Translations under genes and position numbers: made by a program | Shown: piece by piece, positions 6,353 through 7,242 of the stretch | How the letters are laid out: each line of letters opens with the position of its first letter | How positions within the stretch are numbered: position 1 is the stretch's first letter | Notes under the pieces: generated by a model | Told to the model about the DNA's origin: nothing | The model's database searches: none | What the model saw: only the letters and a program-made list of their open reading frames with translations | DNA from: Comamonadaceae bacterium | Lineage (GTDB): Bacteria > Pseudomonadota > Gammaproteobacteria > Burkholderiales > Burkholderiaceae_C | Length of the DNA: 7,242 bases | Direction of reading: 5' to 3' | NCBI GenBank assembly: GCA_947452325.1 | Contig: CANGCZ010000078.1 | Location: 1 to 7,242 of the forward strand

Positions 6353-6448
6353 AGTCACATTCTCCAAAATTTCGTTTAACCTGCCTGGGCAAAGATCTGC
6401 GCCTGGACGTTCGAGAGACAATCGGCGCTGATCAAACAAGGTTAACCC
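6353..6448. promoter_or_regulatory. Shared divergent upstream region with 7-base inverted repeat
   Basis: These 96 bases separate the divergent SOUL and MFS genes, so promoters for both should lie here or reach into the genes. TTAACCT (6376-6382) and AGGTTAA (6439-6445) are exact inverted copies 56 bases apart; the second overlaps the MFS ribosome binding site AAGG (6438-6441). An AGATCT palindrome lies at 6393-6398 between them. I could not find a convincing -35/-10 pair on either strand. The repeat is short enough to be chance. Confidence 0.35.
6361..6365 (-). promoter_or_regulatory. Ribosome binding site of the SOUL-family gene
   Basis: The reverse strand reads GGAGA, 8 bases upstream of the ATG at 6352. 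It decides in favour of that start over the upstream in-frame ATG at 6439, which would bury the signal peptide behind a polar 29-residue extension. Confidence 0.75.
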
Positions 6449-7242
6449 ATGGGAATGACATCACGCGATATCCGATTGTTAGGCTTGGTGGCATTTGCCA
6501 GCATGGCGTCCATGCGCATGTGCGACCCCATGCTGTTGCAATGGGCCACTGACTTTGGCGTCTCGCAAGGCCAGGCCTCGCATGTGATTGCGGCGTTCTC
6601 TATAGCCTATGGCGTCATGCAATTGATCTACGGCCCTTTAGGGCAAAGACTGGGCAGTTTGCAGCTGATCACTTGGGCGGCGGGCATCAGCGCCGTTCTC
6701 AGCATACTCACCGCCTTGTCTTCAGGCCTGGACGCTTTACTGATCGCGCGCAGTGCCATGGGCGGGGTGGCAGCGGCCATCATTCCTTTGAGCATGGCAT
6801 GGATAGGCGATCAGGTGGCTTACGACAGCCGCCAGCAAACGCTGGCGCGCTTGATGAGCGCCACTGTCACCGGCTTGATGGCAGGCCAATGGTTCGGCGG
6901 TTTTGCCACCCAGTACCTGGGCTGGCGCTGGGCGTTCGCTTTTCTGGCGTTGTTGTTTGCCTCGGGTTTTGTGCTGCTTTTTCGCAGCCACATGTACCGC
7001 TCGCAGACCGGCATCGCCCAACAGCCCAAAGGCTCTGCCGCAGACTATCTGCGCGGCACGCTGGCATTGTTGCGTCTGACCACTGTTCAACAGGTGTTGT
7101 TACTCACCTTCATGGAAGGTGCACTGGCCTTTGGCGTGCTGGTATTTGTTCCCAGCCTGTTGATCAAAGATTTTTCACTCAGCGCCTCGGCCGCCGGGGC
7201 CGCCATGTTGCTCTATGGCATAGGCGGATTGATGTACAGCCA
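6449..7242 (+). CDS. Major facilitator superfamily transporter (3' partial)
   Basis: 264 complete codons are present before the window ends inside the gene; a full protein would be about 380-420 residues with 12 membrane helices. The ATG at 6449 is 7 bases after AAGG; a second in-frame ATG at 6455 is the alternative start. About seven to eight hydrophobic helices can be read: about 10-28, 44-61, 71-91, 95-115, a Gly/Met-rich TM5 with TGLMAGQWFGG, TM6 after GWRW (WAFAFLALLFASGFVLLF), and further ones near 215-240 and 248-264. The loop between TM2 and TM3 has GPLGQRLG (62-69), the MFS motif A (GxLxDRxG) with Gln in place of Asp. The general look is of the drug/sugar efflux type (12-helix, proton-coupled), but the substrate is not predictable. 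Divergent from the SOUL gene; no link to the operon is evident. Confidence 0.88.
   Translation, partial: MGMTSRDIRLLGLVAFASMASMRMCDPMLLQWATDFGVSQGQASHVIAAFSIAYGVMQLIYGPLGQRLGSLQLITWAAGISAVLSILTALSSGLDALLIARSAMGGVAAAIIPLSMAWIGDQVAYDSRQQTLARLMSATVTGLMAGQWFGGFATQYLGWRWAFAFLALLFASGFVLLFRSHMYRSQTGIAQQPKGSAADYLRGTLALLRLTTVQQVLLLTFMEGALAFGVLVFVPSLLIKDFSLSASAAGAAMLLYGIGGLMYS

Noticed and set aside
6353..6439. 29-residue N-terminal extension of the SOUL protein from the ATG at 6439
   Set aside because: It places a polar segment ahead of a good signal peptide, whereas the internal ATG at 6352 has a well-spaced GGAGA.
6737..7090. Reverse-strand open frames (up to 117 codons) opposite the MFS gene
   Set aside because: The forward frame encodes continuous membrane helices typical of MFS transporters; the reverse frames are low-complexity shadows.
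1..7242. Signs of mobile elements, CRISPR arrays, toxin-antitoxin pairs or RNA genes
   Set aside because: No terminal repeats, spaced direct repeats, transposase or integrase motifs, or tRNA-like folds were found on reading both strands; the region looks like ordinary catabolic chromosome.

Overview
The window looks like chromosomal DNA of a beta-proteobacterium, most likely Burkholderiales and perhaps Comamonadaceae. This is inferred from the moderately GC-rich codon use, the very tight gene packing, a branched-chain-amino-acid-type (HAAT) binding protein, and the mix of CoA-dependent catabolic genes. The genus cannot be fixed from the sequence. No tRNA, rRNA, CRISPR array, insertion sequence or phage gene is visible, and no gene-free stretch exceeds 100 bases.

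Region 1 (1-5696, + strand) is one compact catabolic operon, cut at its 5' end. The order is: SDR dehydrogenase (5' partial), periplasmic HAAT-type solute-binding protein, HTD2/MaoC-like hotdog hydratase, acyl-CoA dehydrogenase, family III (CaiB/BaiF) CoA-transferase, and a small NTF2/SnoaL-like protein. Gaps are 20 bases or less, and three of the five junctions are stop/start overlaps (GTGA, TGATG, ATGA), so expression is probably co-transcribed and translationally coupled. As inference, the genes make a coherent route: a small acid is captured in the periplasm, activated by CoA transfer, dehydrogenated, hydrated, and oxidised at the resulting hydroxyl by the SDR. The hydratase, acyl-CoA dehydrogenase and CoA-transferase trio recalls the itaconate-degradation cluster of Pseudomonas aeruginosa and the mesaconyl-CoA hydratase family. 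The substrate here is therefore plausibly a C4-C5 (methyl-branched) dicarboxylate or a related acid. No citramalyl-CoA-type lyase and no transporter permease or ATPase is in the window.

Region 2 (5714-6352, - strand) is a SOUL-family haem-binding-like protein with a signal peptide. It converges on the operon across a 17-base junction that contains a small hairpin.

Region 3 (6449-7242, + strand) is the N-terminal part of an MFS transporter, cut by the window end. It is divergent from the SOUL gene, with a 96-base shared upstream region carrying a 7-base inverted repeat. Nothing ties regions 2 and 3 functionally to the operon.

The points most worth following are the uncharacterised pathway that the operon implies, the acyl-CoA dehydrogenase that lacks the usual C-terminal catalytic Glu but has a Glu at the alternative (isovaleryl-CoA dehydrogenase-type) position, and the coupled NTF2-like protein of unknown role.
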